Below the pieces are notes generated by a model. It was given only the letters and a program-made list of their open reading frames with translations, was not told the origin of the DNA and did not search any database. Below are positions 1-6,602 of a stretch of 64,000 nucleotides of DNA, one piece after another (positions within the stretch are counted from its first letter, which is position 1; each line of letters starts with the position of its first letter). The DNA comes from Granulicella sp. S190. GTDB lineage: Bacteria; Acidobacteriota; Terriglobia; Terriglobales; Acidobacteriaceae. Made by a program: the position numbers and the translations under genes. The stretch covers positions 62,001 to 126,000 of the forward strand of contig NZ_LMUD01000009.1 in assembly GCF_009766095.1 (NCBI RefSeq). Reading direction: 5' to 3'.

Positions 1-196
1 TTAGAAGAGTGATGAGGGGACGAGAGGACTCCGGGAACCAGCGGTCGGAGGATTGGTCCCAGTCGACGGCGAGGTTATAGGTGGCGTCGCACTTGGGGCA
101 GGTGAGAGGCGTTTCGAGCCAGCGCTGGAAGGAGCCTGTGGTGAGCTTGCGGACCGGGTCGGTGCCGGAGCGGATGGCTGCTATGCGGAGGTTCAT
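1..196 (-). CDS. Partial small protein with a zinc-ribbon-like CPKC motif (runs off the left edge)
   Basis: An open frame begins with ATG at 196 and reads leftwards without a stop for 65 codons to the edge of the window. It encodes a segment with TCPKCDATYNLAVDW, so one CxxC knuckle is visible and a second could lie beyond the edge. I do not recognise the family. It is convergent with nothing visible and lies about 110 bp from a copy of the 54-bp dispersed repeat. The frame is supported by host-like C-ending codons on the coding strand, unlike the phage block to the right. Confidence 0.5.
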   Translation of the reverse strand, partial: MNLRIAAIRSGTDPVRKLTTGSFQRWLETPLTCPKCDATYNLAVDWDQSSDRWFPESSRPLITLL

Positions 197-306
197 CGTC
201 TAAGGACAGCGTAGCATTTTGGGTTGGGTGGGTGGGGTTGTAATGGCAAGGACGACAACTGCAGATCCCTACGGGATGACAACCAAAAGGACAGGCAACG
301 GCAACG

Positions 307-360
307 GCGTGCTGCGCGCACGGCACGATCTGCCATCGAGGCTGACGCGCCTACGGCGCC
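307..360 (+). repeat. Dispersed ~54-bp repeat, family 1, copy A
   Basis: This is a GC-rich segment starting GCGTGCTGCGCGCACGG and ending GCGCC. Near-identical copies lie at 3851-3903 and 4802-4855 in the same orientation and at 61808-61861 inverted. All are intergenic. Copy A differs from B and C at a few positions, such as ctacggcgcc for cttcggcgcc. It contains short self-complementary stretches, as in REP-like elements. Confidence 0.85.
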
Positions 361-375
361 TTTTGTGCTGCTGGT

Positions 376-1095
376 TTAAAGTTCGGAGAAGACCAGGCAG
401 ATGCGGCCTACCAGGTAGTCGGCTGGCGACTCGTGGGTTGCCAGGGGTAGGAGCTGCACCGGGAAGTTGCGCGAGTAAGGGCGAAGGATAAGGCGGCCTT
501 CGTCGAAGTCTACGAAGCGCAGCAGGAGCGCGGCACCGCAGCGGACGGCGTAGAGCGTGGGCTGATGGGCACGATAGGGTGCGAGCGAGTTGTAGTGACG
601 GTCGAGGACGGCGATGGATCCGGGCGAGAGGACTGGATCCATGGCGGCGGACTGCTGTGCGTCGGCACGGATGGCGAGGAAGCGCTGCCAGCGGGCGTGT
701 TTGGGAGAGGGGCGGGCGCGGTTGTCGTGCAGGCGAGAGGCAGAGACCTGAATAGTTTCGATGATGGCAGAGGGAAGGACGTGCGCATCGTCCATGGCGG
801 AGGAGGGAGAGACGACGGGAATGATCTCTACGGGGTCGCTGTTTTCGGTGGGTCTGGGAGCGGGGATGGAAGCGGAGATCTCCAGGGGAAGGATCTGCTC
901 GATGGAGAGTTTTTGCGAGGCGAGGACGCGGTCGAGACCTTCGAGGGAGAGAGCACGTTTCCGGTTGAGGAAGTTGGAGATGTGAGCCTGCTGAAAGCCT
1001 GCCTGATGGGCGAGACGGCTGCCGGTAAGGAGGCCTCGATCGATGCGTCGTTGGAGTTCGAGTCGTAGAAGTTCGTGGAGGTCTTGGAAGTTCAT
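376..1095 (-). CDS. cI/LexA-like repressor: HTH plus S24-type domain lacking the catalytic dyad
   Basis: A 239-aa protein with an N-terminal helix-turn-helix (about residues 20-65, including GSRLAHQAGFQQAHISNFLN) and a C-terminal LexA/cI-like S24 fold (about 130-239). In active S24 peptidases the nucleophile sits in a GDSMEP-like motif. Here the matching stretch reads SAAMDPVLSPGS, so the Ser position is Ala, and the later Lys position appears to be Arg in LLLRFVDFD. Self-cleavage, and hence the classic RecA-triggered induction, is therefore unlikely (inference from family knowledge). The gene points away from the phage block and is separated from it by an operator-promoter region. It probably represses itself and the divergent promoter. 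No good Shine-Dalgarno sequence precedes the ATG. Confidence 0.8.
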   Translation of the reverse strand: MNFQDLHELLRLELQRRIDRGLLTGSRLAHQAGFQQAHISNFLNRKRALSLEGLDRVLASQKLSIEQILPLEISASIPAPRPTENSDPVEIIPVVSPSSAMDDAHVLPSAIIETIQVSASRLHDNRARPSPKHARWQRFLAIRADAQQSAAMDPVLSPGSIAVLDRHYNSLAPYRAHQPTLYAVRCGAALLLRFVDFDEGRLILRPYSRNFPVQLLPLATHESPADYLVGRICLVFSEL

Positions 1096-1138
1096 GATGG
1101 AGGGTATCTCTCGGCGAACATATCATTGGGCATGGCGA

Positions 1139-1167
1139 ATATAAAGCGAAATATTCGCTTAGTGCAA
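1139..1167 (-). promoter_or_regulatory. Promoter of the repressor gene
   Basis: On the minus strand there is a -35 TTGCAC (1167-1162), a 17-bp spacer and a -10 TTATAT (1144-1139). The predicted transcript starts near 1132 and gives a ~37-nt leader to the repressor ATG at 1095. The spacer is occupied by the palindromic operator at 1144-1160. Confidence 0.6.
1144..1160. promoter_or_regulatory. Candidate repressor operator palindrome
   Basis: AAGCGAA-ATA-TTCGCTT is a perfect 7-bp inverted repeat around a 3-bp centre. Further copies of the half-site GCGAAnAT lie at 1114 and 1135, and a GCGAATA at 1207. The palindrome lies between the -35 and -10 of the repressor promoter, so binding there would shut off the repressor's own gene. 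The binding protein is inferred to be the product of 376-1095. Confidence 0.65.
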
Positions 1168-1236
1168 CAAGTTTCAGGGGCAACATACTGCTAACGAGGG
1201 ATATACGCGAATAGATTTCCTGAGGAAAAATTGGCG

Positions 1237-1265
1237 TTGACAGAGGTTTTGTCGAAAGCTATAAC
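1237..1265 (+). promoter_or_regulatory. Strong sigma-70-type promoter for the phage block
   Basis: A consensus -35 TTGACA (1237-1242) is followed by exactly 17 bp and a -10 TATAAC (1260-1265). It points right, opposite to the repressor, with transcription predicted from about 1272. A GCGAATA half-operator lies 24 bp upstream of the -35. Confidence 0.7.
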
Positions 1266-1565
1266 CTTGAGACTTTCCCAATACGGAAATCGAAACGGAG
1301 AGGGCGGCTGGTGGAGCTTCTTGCGAAGGCGACCGGGCCAAGTCCGCTTTGGAGACGTGGGGAGGGTGAAACAGGGTGATGGATTTTTCCCAAGGTGCAC
1401 ACCACATCGATGCAACCGAAGAGGAGGGTTGTCGCCTAACCGACGGAGCCAGGAGAGCGAAGCGGAGAGGTGAACGGCACTCCATAGCAACCTAAGCGAG
1501 CCCACTCGACTATTGAAAAACTCGAGGCTCGCCGGGGGATGAGTACGCCTTGAAAGGGAACAAAA
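1266..1565 (+). other. Long leader region, possibly structured RNA
   Basis: About 290 nt separate the predicted transcription start from the first supported coding start at 1566. No convincing gene lies here. Near the 3' end there is a nested inverted repeat at about 1496-1539, in which GCGAGCC pairs with GGCTCGC and an inner TCGA pairs with TCGA around an A-rich loop. It could be an untranslated regulatory leader or an unrecognised RNA. No known RNA family was identified by eye. Confidence 0.35.
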
Positions 1566-1793
1566 GTGAACTACTTGCGCGTTGATTTGAAAGTATGTGA
1601 AGGGTGCGGGGCGCTTTGGCTCCGTGCGGGCTCTGATGGTGTGTACTGCCGGGGATGCGCCGGGCGACTGGCGGAGTTTCCGGCACCGCGAGGCAAGCGT
1701 GCTGGAGGCAGGAAGCGCCAGCGGGTGTTGAGCGGGAGTATTCGCAGCGCAGGATGCACCGCAGCGGCAGGAGTAGCTGGAGGTGCGCGATGA
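1566..1793 (+). CDS. Small zinc-ribbon protein, first gene of the rightward phage operon
   Basis: A 75-aa protein with two Cys pairs, VCEGCGALWLR and VYCRGCAGRL, spaced as in a zinc ribbon (residues about 11-33). A basic tail follows (KRAGGRKRQR). The ATG at 1566 follows AAGGGAACAAAAGT. Its TGA overlaps the ATG of the next gene (ATGA at 1790-1793), so the two are probably translationally coupled. It is the first gene after the strong promoter at 1237, so an early regulatory or DNA-binding role is possible but not shown. Confidence 0.6.
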   Translation: MNYLRVDLKVCEGCGALWLRAGSDGVYCRGCAGRLAEFPAPRGKRAGGRKRQRVLSGSIRSAGCTAAAGVAGGAR

Positions 1794-2284
1794 GTGCAGC
1801 TCTGATGATTCTGCCGGTGGTGTGGGCTACGGCTTCGCCTTCGCGAGTGAAGACGCGGCCAGAGGAGATGGAACCGAAGACGACGGCTCCGGAGCTGGCG
1901 TTCTACCGAAAGTATACGGAGGGGATGCTGCGACGGTATGTGAGGCTGTCGATGGAGGCGGGAAGAGCGCCCTCGTTACTTGGCCGCGAGATGTTTCGCG
2001 GAAGGGTGACGAGCTACCGAGTGCACAGCTTTGAAGATGTGGTGATCTTCGTGCATGACGTGGAGGCATGTCTGAAGAGACTGAACGAAGGACAACAACA
2101 CCTGATTCGACGGATTGCGCTGCAGGAGTTTACGCAGGCGGAGACGGCGGGTCTGCTGGGGTTGAGCCTGAGGTCGGTGCATCGAAGGTATGCGAATGCG
2201 CTGGATCAGCTGACGGAGATCTTTCTGGAGCGGAAGCTGCTGGAACCTTTGAAGGCGTGTCAAGAGGCTGGCGCTGTTCTGTAA
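1790..2284 (+). CDS. Sigma-70 region-4-like / ArpU-type regulator
   Basis: A 164-aa protein whose C-terminal third (about 100-145) reads like a sigma region 4 helix-turn-helix: QEFTQAETAGLLGLSLRSVHRR. No region 2 core is evident. Such proteins occur in phages as late-gene activators (ArpU/RinA type) and as orphan sigma-like regulators. The ATG at 1790 is chosen because it overlaps the previous stop as ATGA; the same frame opens further upstream at 1655 but would overlap the zinc-ribbon gene by 139 bp. The gene is followed by a terminator hairpin inside repeat copy 1 at 2382-2410. I infer that it controls expression of the morphogenesis genes. Confidence 0.65.
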   Translation: MSAALMILPVVWATASPSRVKTRPEEMEPKTTAPELAFYRKYTEGMLRRYVRLSMEAGRAPSLLGREMFRGRVTSYRVHSFEDVVIFVHDVEACLKRLNEGQQHLIRRIALQEFTQAETAGLLGLSLRSVHRRYANALDQLTEIFLERKLLEPLKACQEAGAVL

Positions 2285-2323
2285 CCCGTAACCCTTTGTT
2301 TCAATTGCTGTTCTTTCTGTCTT

Positions 2324-2420
2324 GAGGTTGGCGTAGGAGTTATGCGCCAAATGCTACTCTGGAAAGGTACTAAGAATGAAGCGGGAGAGCACCTAGCGGC
2401 TGCTCTCCCGTTTGCTTTTG
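2324..2420 (+). repeat. ~97-bp duplicated element, copy 1, with terminator hairpin
   Basis: This segment is repeated almost exactly at 2527-2625. It contains a TTGGC...GCCAA dyad, an extended -10-like TGCTACTCT, a conserved GGAAAGGTA, and a hairpin CGGGAGAGCA / TGCTCTCCCG (2382-2391 with 2401-2410) followed by TTTGCTTTTG. Copy 1 probably terminates transcripts from the sigma-like gene. Confidence 0.7.
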
Positions 2421-2526
2421 CGGGGGATGTTGGCGCCGATTCCTGATCTGTGGAAGATGTTGTCAAGGGGTGAAGGATCGTTGGAATAGGGTAAGTGATT
2501 GTTTCGAAGGCGATTGTTTGTGTTGG

Positions 2527-2625
2527 GAAGTTGGCGTATGAGTTATGGGCCAACTGCTATTCTGGAAAGGTAGTAAAGAACAGAGACGGGAGAGCGCCTA
2601 ACGGCTGCTCTCCCGTTTGCTTTTG
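2527..2625 (+). repeat. ~99-bp duplicated element, copy 2, just before a gene
   Basis: The second copy lies about 203 bp downstream of the first. It has the same TTGGC...GCCAA dyad, TGCTATTCT, GGAAAGGTA and hairpin (CGGGAGAGC 2587-2595 with GCTCTCCCG 2607-2615, then TTTGCTTTTG). Its terminator sits only 13 bp before the GTG of the next gene. It may therefore act as an attenuator, or the element may be a short RNA with its own promoter. Confidence 0.7.
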
Positions 2626-2637
2626 GGAGGAGACCAG

Positions 2638-2967
2638 GTGGAACGGAAGCGGGTGGCTGGAAGGTTTGTGCGGCAGGGGCTGGATGGGAGTGGTTCAGCG
2701 GGTGAGAGTGCGGATGCGAAGACGGTGGGGGCGAAGAGTCCGCGGCCGAAGTTCTGCAGAACGTTTACGCGGGCCCGGGTAGCGGAGGCGCTGCCTGAGA
2801 TTGTGGAGCGGTTTGTAGAGGAGGCCAAGAAGGGCAGCATCGCCCATGCAAAGATGTTGGCGAATCTGGGTGGCCTGGATAAAGGCGAGCTGCCGGATAC
2901 GAAGCGACGCGGAAAGAGCGTGGTGGGCAAGCTGCTGGAGAAGCTGACCCGGGAGCCGGAGCAATAA
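2638..2967 (+). CDS. Small basic phage-block protein, possibly small terminase
   Basis: A 109-aa protein. The GTG at 2638 is preferred because GGAGG lies 7 nt upstream at 2626-2630. The C-terminal two thirds contain FTRARVAEALPEIVERFVEEAK and then KMLANLGGLDKGE, a helical, charged pattern. I do not recognise the family with certainty. Its place before the protease and capsid genes is where a small terminase or scaffold accessory would be expected, so that role is inference. Translation begins directly after an apparent terminator hairpin. Confidence 0.5.
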   Translation: MERKRVAGRFVRQGLDGSGSAGESADAKTVGAKSPRPKFCRTFTRARVAEALPEIVERFVEEAKKGSIAHAKMLANLGGLDKGELPDTKRRGKSVVGKLLEKLTREPEQ

Positions 2968-3206
2968 GAGTGGCAGAGTATGGCGACTCATCGTCTTCCT
3001 TTGAACCAAGGTTTTTATTTGTAACTGATATGGATCGGTTTGATTGCAGGTTTGTAACTGCTTTAGATCGGAAGAGAGCCTTCGGGATAGTGTGGCGTGC
3101 GGCCTGCCGGATGTGCCGGTTGAGAAAAAAGGCAACCGCGCATGTCTGCGGGGCGACGGCGGAGTCGTGATCGTTGAACGAACTTTACAAACATGGAGGA
3201 GGTGCA
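2968..3206. other. Intergenic stretch with an imperfect 21-bp direct repeat
   Basis: No gene is supported here. TTTGTAACTG followed by a GATCGG end occurs at 3018-3038 and again at 3051-3071, a 33-bp period. It may be a regulator-binding site or chance. A 66-codon open frame from 2970 has no ribosome-binding site or recognisable content. Confidence 0.4.
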
Positions 3207-3835
3207 ATGGGTCACTCAGAAGGGCTTCATCGGCGCAGTGCCGGGCTTGCTGGATTGCCGGGGACGGGCAGACCGGCGGTTTTGCGAGGCGCGGCTGGAC
3301 TGGAGATGCGGGCAATGGCGGTGGAGTTTCCGGTGGTGCATGGACATCCGAACCGGCTGCCGTTTGAAGGCGTGTTGACGCTGGTAGATGTGGCGAGCGA
3401 TAAGGCTCCGAGCGGTGCGAAGGGGCATCGGGTGGTGCTGACGCGGGCGGCGGCAGAGGCGGCGCTGCCGAGTCTGCTGGGGATGGCGGTCGACTACAAA
3501 GCCGGGTGGGATGGCCATGATGCGCGGCAGAAGTGCGGCATCATTACGGCGGCTGAGGTGGATGGAAAGAAGCTGACGGTGCCGGATACCTGTTTGCCCG
3601 GGACTTTCCGGAGATGGAGGGAAAGATTCAGGGAGCAGGGCAGGAGCTGATGGGGATGAGCTACGAGCTGGCGGATGCGCATGTGGCCGATATGCGGGCG
3701 CAGGTTTGGACGCTGACGAGGGCGACCTTTACCGGAGCTGCGATTTTGCTGCGGGAGAAGGCTGCGTACCGGAGCACTAGCTTTCGGGTGAAGCGTGCGA
3801 CTGTGGAGCGGTGCCGGGTGGCTGTGGCTCGGTAA
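3207..3835 (+). pseudogene. Prohead (capsid maturation) protease, split by a -1 frameshift
   Basis: Translation from the ATG at 3207 (GGAGGAGG at 3195-3202) gives an S78/gp21-like protease pattern: a conserved His in DGHDARQKCGIITAAE, then KLTV. At about 3582-3586 the homology continues in another frame as AGYLFARDFPEMEG and on to the expected Ser in ELMGMSYELADAH, ending at 3835. In the first frame the protein derails and stops at 3650. The sequence GTGCCGGATAC looks like GTGGCCGGATAC with one G lost. No classic slippery heptamer is present, so mutation (or a sequencing error) is more likely than programmed frameshifting. Position before the scaffold and capsid genes supports the assignment. 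Confidence 0.7.
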
Positions 3836-3850
3836 GTATTGGAAAGAACT

Positions 3851-3903
3851 GCGTGCTGCGCGCACGGCGCGATCTGCCATCGAGGCTGACGCGCCTTCGG
3901 CGC
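3851..3903 (+). repeat. Dispersed ~54-bp repeat, family 1, copy B
   Basis: This copy matches copy C (4802-4855) almost base for base: GCGTGCTGCGCGCACGG at the start and CGCCTTCGGCGC at the end. It lies between the frameshifted protease and the next small gene. Confidence 0.85.
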
Positions 3904-3923
3904 TTAATGGAAATGGGGGAACG

Positions 3924-4310
3924 ATGAGTTTTGTGAGTGTGATGGAGACGATCGGGAAGGGTTTTGCAAAGGGGCTGAAGTGGGCGGTGGAGTATGCGGT
4001 TCCGGTGGAGAAGCTGGTTGGGCTTCTGTTCCCGGCAGCGGCTCCGGTTGTGAACGAGGTGGCCGACGCCACTTCGTTGATTCAGACGGCGGTGCTACTG
4101 GTGGAGCAGAAGTACGCGGCCTCGGGAGCACAGAATAATACTGGCGCCCAGAAGCTTTCGGAGGTGCTGCTGCTGACGGAACAGTCAGTGACCGCGTTGC
4201 TGGTGAAAGCTGGCATCCCTGCCGATAGCACGTACGTCGCGAATATTATCTCTGCCGTGGTTGCCATTTTGAATGTGCAGAACGGGCAAAGCCCAGCTGC
4301 TGCGGCCTAA
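3924..4310 (+). CDS. Small phage-block protein of unknown function
   Basis: A 128-aa, mostly hydrophobic-helical protein starting MSFVSVMETIGKGFAKGLKW, with an Ala-rich C-terminus (QNGQSPAAAA). The ATG at 3924 follows GGGGGAACG. The frame opens further upstream at 3795, but that part reads through repeat copy B and is unlikely to be coding. It resembles in style the 86-aa protein at 20824-21084 (short N-terminal hydrophobic helix, then a helical domain), so the two may be distant relatives. Function is unknown. Confidence 0.5.
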   Translation: MSFVSVMETIGKGFAKGLKWAVEYAVPVEKLVGLLFPAAAPVVNEVADATSLIQTAVLLVEQKYAASGAQNNTGAQKLSEVLLLTEQSVTALLVKAGIPADSTYVANIISAVVAILNVQNGQSPAAAA

Positions 4311-4358
4311 CCCAGCTCCTTGGGTCGACTGATTACAACGAAGAGAAAGTGAGGGAGC

Positions 4359-4784
4359 ATGGAGATCGAGATGAAGGATGAGCTTGGAAGCACAATGGAA
4401 CGTTTGGCTGCGGCGGCTGGCTTACTGGAGTTGGCAGTAGAGCGGTTGACACAACGGCAGAGCGATTTTGCTTTGGATGCCGAGGCGTCGATCGGCCGCA
4501 TTGTTGCTACGGTCGAAAGGCAGCGAGAGGCAGAGCTGGAGGAGAAGCTTGCAGCGGCTGAGGCGCAGATTGCCCAGTTGAAGGCTGCGGCAGCATCTGT
4601 GCCTTCTGAGGTTACAAATGGAAGAAAGACTCTTCCTGCGGCGATGGCGAACCTGCTGGCCAAGCAGGGCTTGACCGTGGACACCGTAGAGGCTGGTGGC
4701 GTGGATGCTGCACTCGCGAATCTGAGCATTGAGCAGCGGATCGCAGTGAAGGCTCAGCTGATGCGGGCTGGATTGCTGGGTTAA
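4359..4784 (+). CDS. Coiled-coil, scaffold-like protein before the capsid gene
   Basis: A 141-aa acidic protein with a long coiled-coil-like segment (about residues 50-75, RQREAELEEKLAAAEAQIA) and a small C-terminal helical domain ending VKAQLMRAGLLG. The ATG at 4359 has GAGGGAG just upstream. Scaffolding proteins in HK97-like phages are coiled-coil and lie between protease and capsid genes, as here. The role is inferred from position and structure only. Confidence 0.5.
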   Translation: MEIEMKDELGSTMERLAAAAGLLELAVERLTQRQSDFALDAEASIGRIVATVERQREAELEEKLAAAEAQIAQLKAAAASVPSEVTNGRKTLPAAMANLLAKQGLTVDTVEAGGVDAALANLSIEQRIAVKAQLMRAGLLG

Positions 4785-4801
4785 GACAGGCAACAGCAAG
4801 T

Positions 4802-4855
4802 GCGTGCCGCGCGCACGGCGCGATCTGCCATCGAGGCTGACGCGCCTTCGGCGCC
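4802..4855 (+). repeat. Dispersed ~54-bp repeat, family 1, copy C
   Basis: GCGTGCCGCGCGCACGG to CGGCGCC, nearly identical to copy B and in the same orientation. It lies in the gap before the capsid gene. Confidence 0.85.
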
Positions 4856-4917
4856 GGTAGTGAAGTTTTAGACAGGTGCGGCTTCGGCTGCACCTTTTGT
4901 TTTTGAAAGGGAGAAAG

Positions 4918-5889
4918 ATGAACGCGAAGTTTACCGATATTCATGGCGCTGCGGACTACATTGGACCTGGCGCGATTGAAGTTCCGTTGTATCAGACCGA
5001 GATTTTAGACCGTGTGAGACGTCGTGGGATCTTCGGACAGCGCATTAAACAGGTTCCGGCGACAGGGCATCCTTCCCGTTACTTTGAAGAGACTGCCATT
5101 CCGTCTCCTGCGGCTGCCACCGGGTTTGTGGATCCACGCAATATCATCGCTCCATTGGTCAACCCTACACGGGTAGAGAACAGCGTTCCGTTGAAGGCAC
5201 TGGTTGCGCAGATCAACTACAACCTGTTCGATATGGAGCTTGGCCGGCAGCAGAGCCAGTTCGCTTATCTGCAGGCGAAGGACCTGGCCGATACCGTGGA
5301 CGGCGTTCTGCGTACGCATGACGTCGCTCTTTGGAACGGCACAGACACCAGCCTGAGCTCGCCTACGACTGCGCAGTACTATGGCACGGGCGCGCAGATC
5401 GCCGCGGGCGGCAATACGGTTTCGATCGGGACCAACCAGAGCATCGTCGATGGCCTGAAGTCGACTATTGCCCAGATGGTTTCGAACAGCTCGTTTGGCG
5501 TTCGTCCTACTGCTATTTATGCGAATCCTGTTTTGCTCGATCTGATCGATCGCGAGATGAAGACCGAGTTCAACGTCGTGCTGAATACGCGCGAGATCGA
5601 GGCCGGCTTTACGGTGAAGACGCTTTCGACACAGGCGGGAGATATTCCGCTGATTCCGGAGTGGACGTTGAGCTATACCGGAACTCCCGGCTCGGGTTCG
5701 GCGGTGCTCCCGGCTTACATCGTGACCGAAGACCTGATTGAGTATCACTGGTTGAGCGATCCGAATCCTCGCATCTTCCAACTTGGTGTACCAGGCTCGC
5801 TGGCTTCGCAGTATGTTGTAGTGAAGTTTGGCGGCGTGGTGGTGAAGGGCGCGAGCTATGCGCACTACCAGGTTCTGGTTGACCGCTAG
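4918..5889 (+). CDS. Major capsid protein (HK97-like)
   Basis: A 323-aa protein, a usual length for an HK97-fold capsid subunit without a large delta domain. The ATG at 4918 has GGGAGAAAG upstream. The N-terminal segment includes EILDRVRRRGIFGQRIKQVP, the middle contains a helix-rich spine-like part (NYNLFDMELGRQQSQFAYLQ), and the C-terminal region has the P-domain-like pattern LIPEWTLSYTG and QYVVVKFGGVVVK. It follows the protease and scaffold-like genes and precedes the connectors. It is the most intact-looking structural gene in the block. Confidence 0.75.
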   Translation: MNAKFTDIHGAADYIGPGAIEVPLYQTEILDRVRRRGIFGQRIKQVPATGHPSRYFEETAIPSPAAATGFVDPRNIIAPLVNPTRVENSVPLKALVAQINYNLFDMELGRQQSQFAYLQAKDLADTVDGVLRTHDVALWNGTDTSLSSPTTAQYYGTGAQIAAGGNTVSIGTNQSIVDGLKSTIAQMVSNSSFGVRPTAIYANPVLLDLIDREMKTEFNVVLNTREIEAGFTVKTLSTQAGDIPLIPEWTLSYTGTPGSGSAVLPAYIVTEDLIEYHWLSDPNPRIFQLGVPGSLASQYVVVKFGGVVVKGASYAHYQVLVDR

Positions 5890-5974
5890 AGACGGGTACT
5901 TTGTTTTAGTGGTTTGTTTTACGGGGGCCGGTGCTTTTGTGCCGGTCCCTGTTGCTTATTTAGAGGAGGGTGCG

Positions 5975-6598
5975 ATGGGCTATTTGTTGCCGACGGAGTA
6001 TGTGCAGTATGGTCTGACGGCAGAGACTACGGATGACTGGGTGACGATGGCCTCTGCGCTGATGGAGGCGTATTGCCGGCGGCCGAGCCTGCTGGCTACC
6101 CAGTATGTGGAACGGATGCGGCTGACGGCCGGCGCGCAGACGGTGCGGTTGAGCTATCGTCCGTTGGCGGCTGCGGTGGGGGCGGCTGCGACGCTAGTGG
6201 GCGTTCGTGTTCGATTTGCGAGGCCTCGACGGGGTGAGCTGTCTGACACATTTCGCGAGGAGGTTGCGTGGGCTTTCAGCGTGCCGGGAAGCTGGAGTGC
6301 GCTGGATGTGACCACGGTGGATGTGAATGAGACGACCGCGGAGCTGACGTTTCCCAGGAACTTTCTTGGGCTCGATTACAACGAGGTGGAGGTGACTTAC
6401 ACGTCTGGCCTTGTGACTGTGCCCGATGCGGTGAAGGTGGCTTGCGTACAGATTGTGAAGAACGCACAGGCGACACCGGCAATGAATGTTAAGTCGAGCA
6501 AGATGGACACGATGCAGATGCAGTATTTCAGCGGATCGCTGATTGACCCGCAGGTACAGATGCTACTGAAGCCCTACGTGGCAGAGAGGCTGGGGTGA
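5975..6598 (+). CDS. Head-tail connector protein (gp6-like)
   Basis: A 207-aa protein starting MGYLLPTEYVQYGLTAETTD. The ATG at 5975 has GAGGAGGG 5 nt upstream. An N-terminal helical part (VTMASALMEAYCRR) is followed by beta-rich sequence and a final helical segment (PDAVKVACVQIVKNAQ), as in gp6-type DNA-packaging adaptors that bind below the portal. It is followed after 4 bp by the next connector gene. The assignment rests on position and general pattern. Confidence 0.6.
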   Translation: MGYLLPTEYVQYGLTAETTDDWVTMASALMEAYCRRPSLLATQYVERMRLTAGAQTVRLSYRPLAAAVGAAATLVGVRVRFARPRRGELSDTFREEVAWAFSVPGSWSALDVTTVDVNETTAELTFPRNFLGLDYNEVEVTYTSGLVTVPDAVKVACVQIVKNAQATPAMNVKSSKMDTMQMQYFSGSLIDPQVQMLLKPYVAERLG

Positions 6599-6602
6599 GG
6601 CG

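Noticed and set aside
269-1186. Long open frame on the minus strand overlapping the repressor
   Set aside because: It is a shadow of the repressor gene in another frame, low-complexity (His/Arg/Pro/Ser-rich) and without a ribosome-binding site.
2328-2360. Sigma-54-type promoter in the duplicated element
   Set aside because: TTGGC and TGC are present, but the GG to GC distance does not fit the required 10-bp spacing.
2970-3170. 66-codon frame starting with GTG after the 2638-2967 gene
   Set aside because: No ribosome-binding site, atypical codons and a direct repeat inside it; no family pattern.
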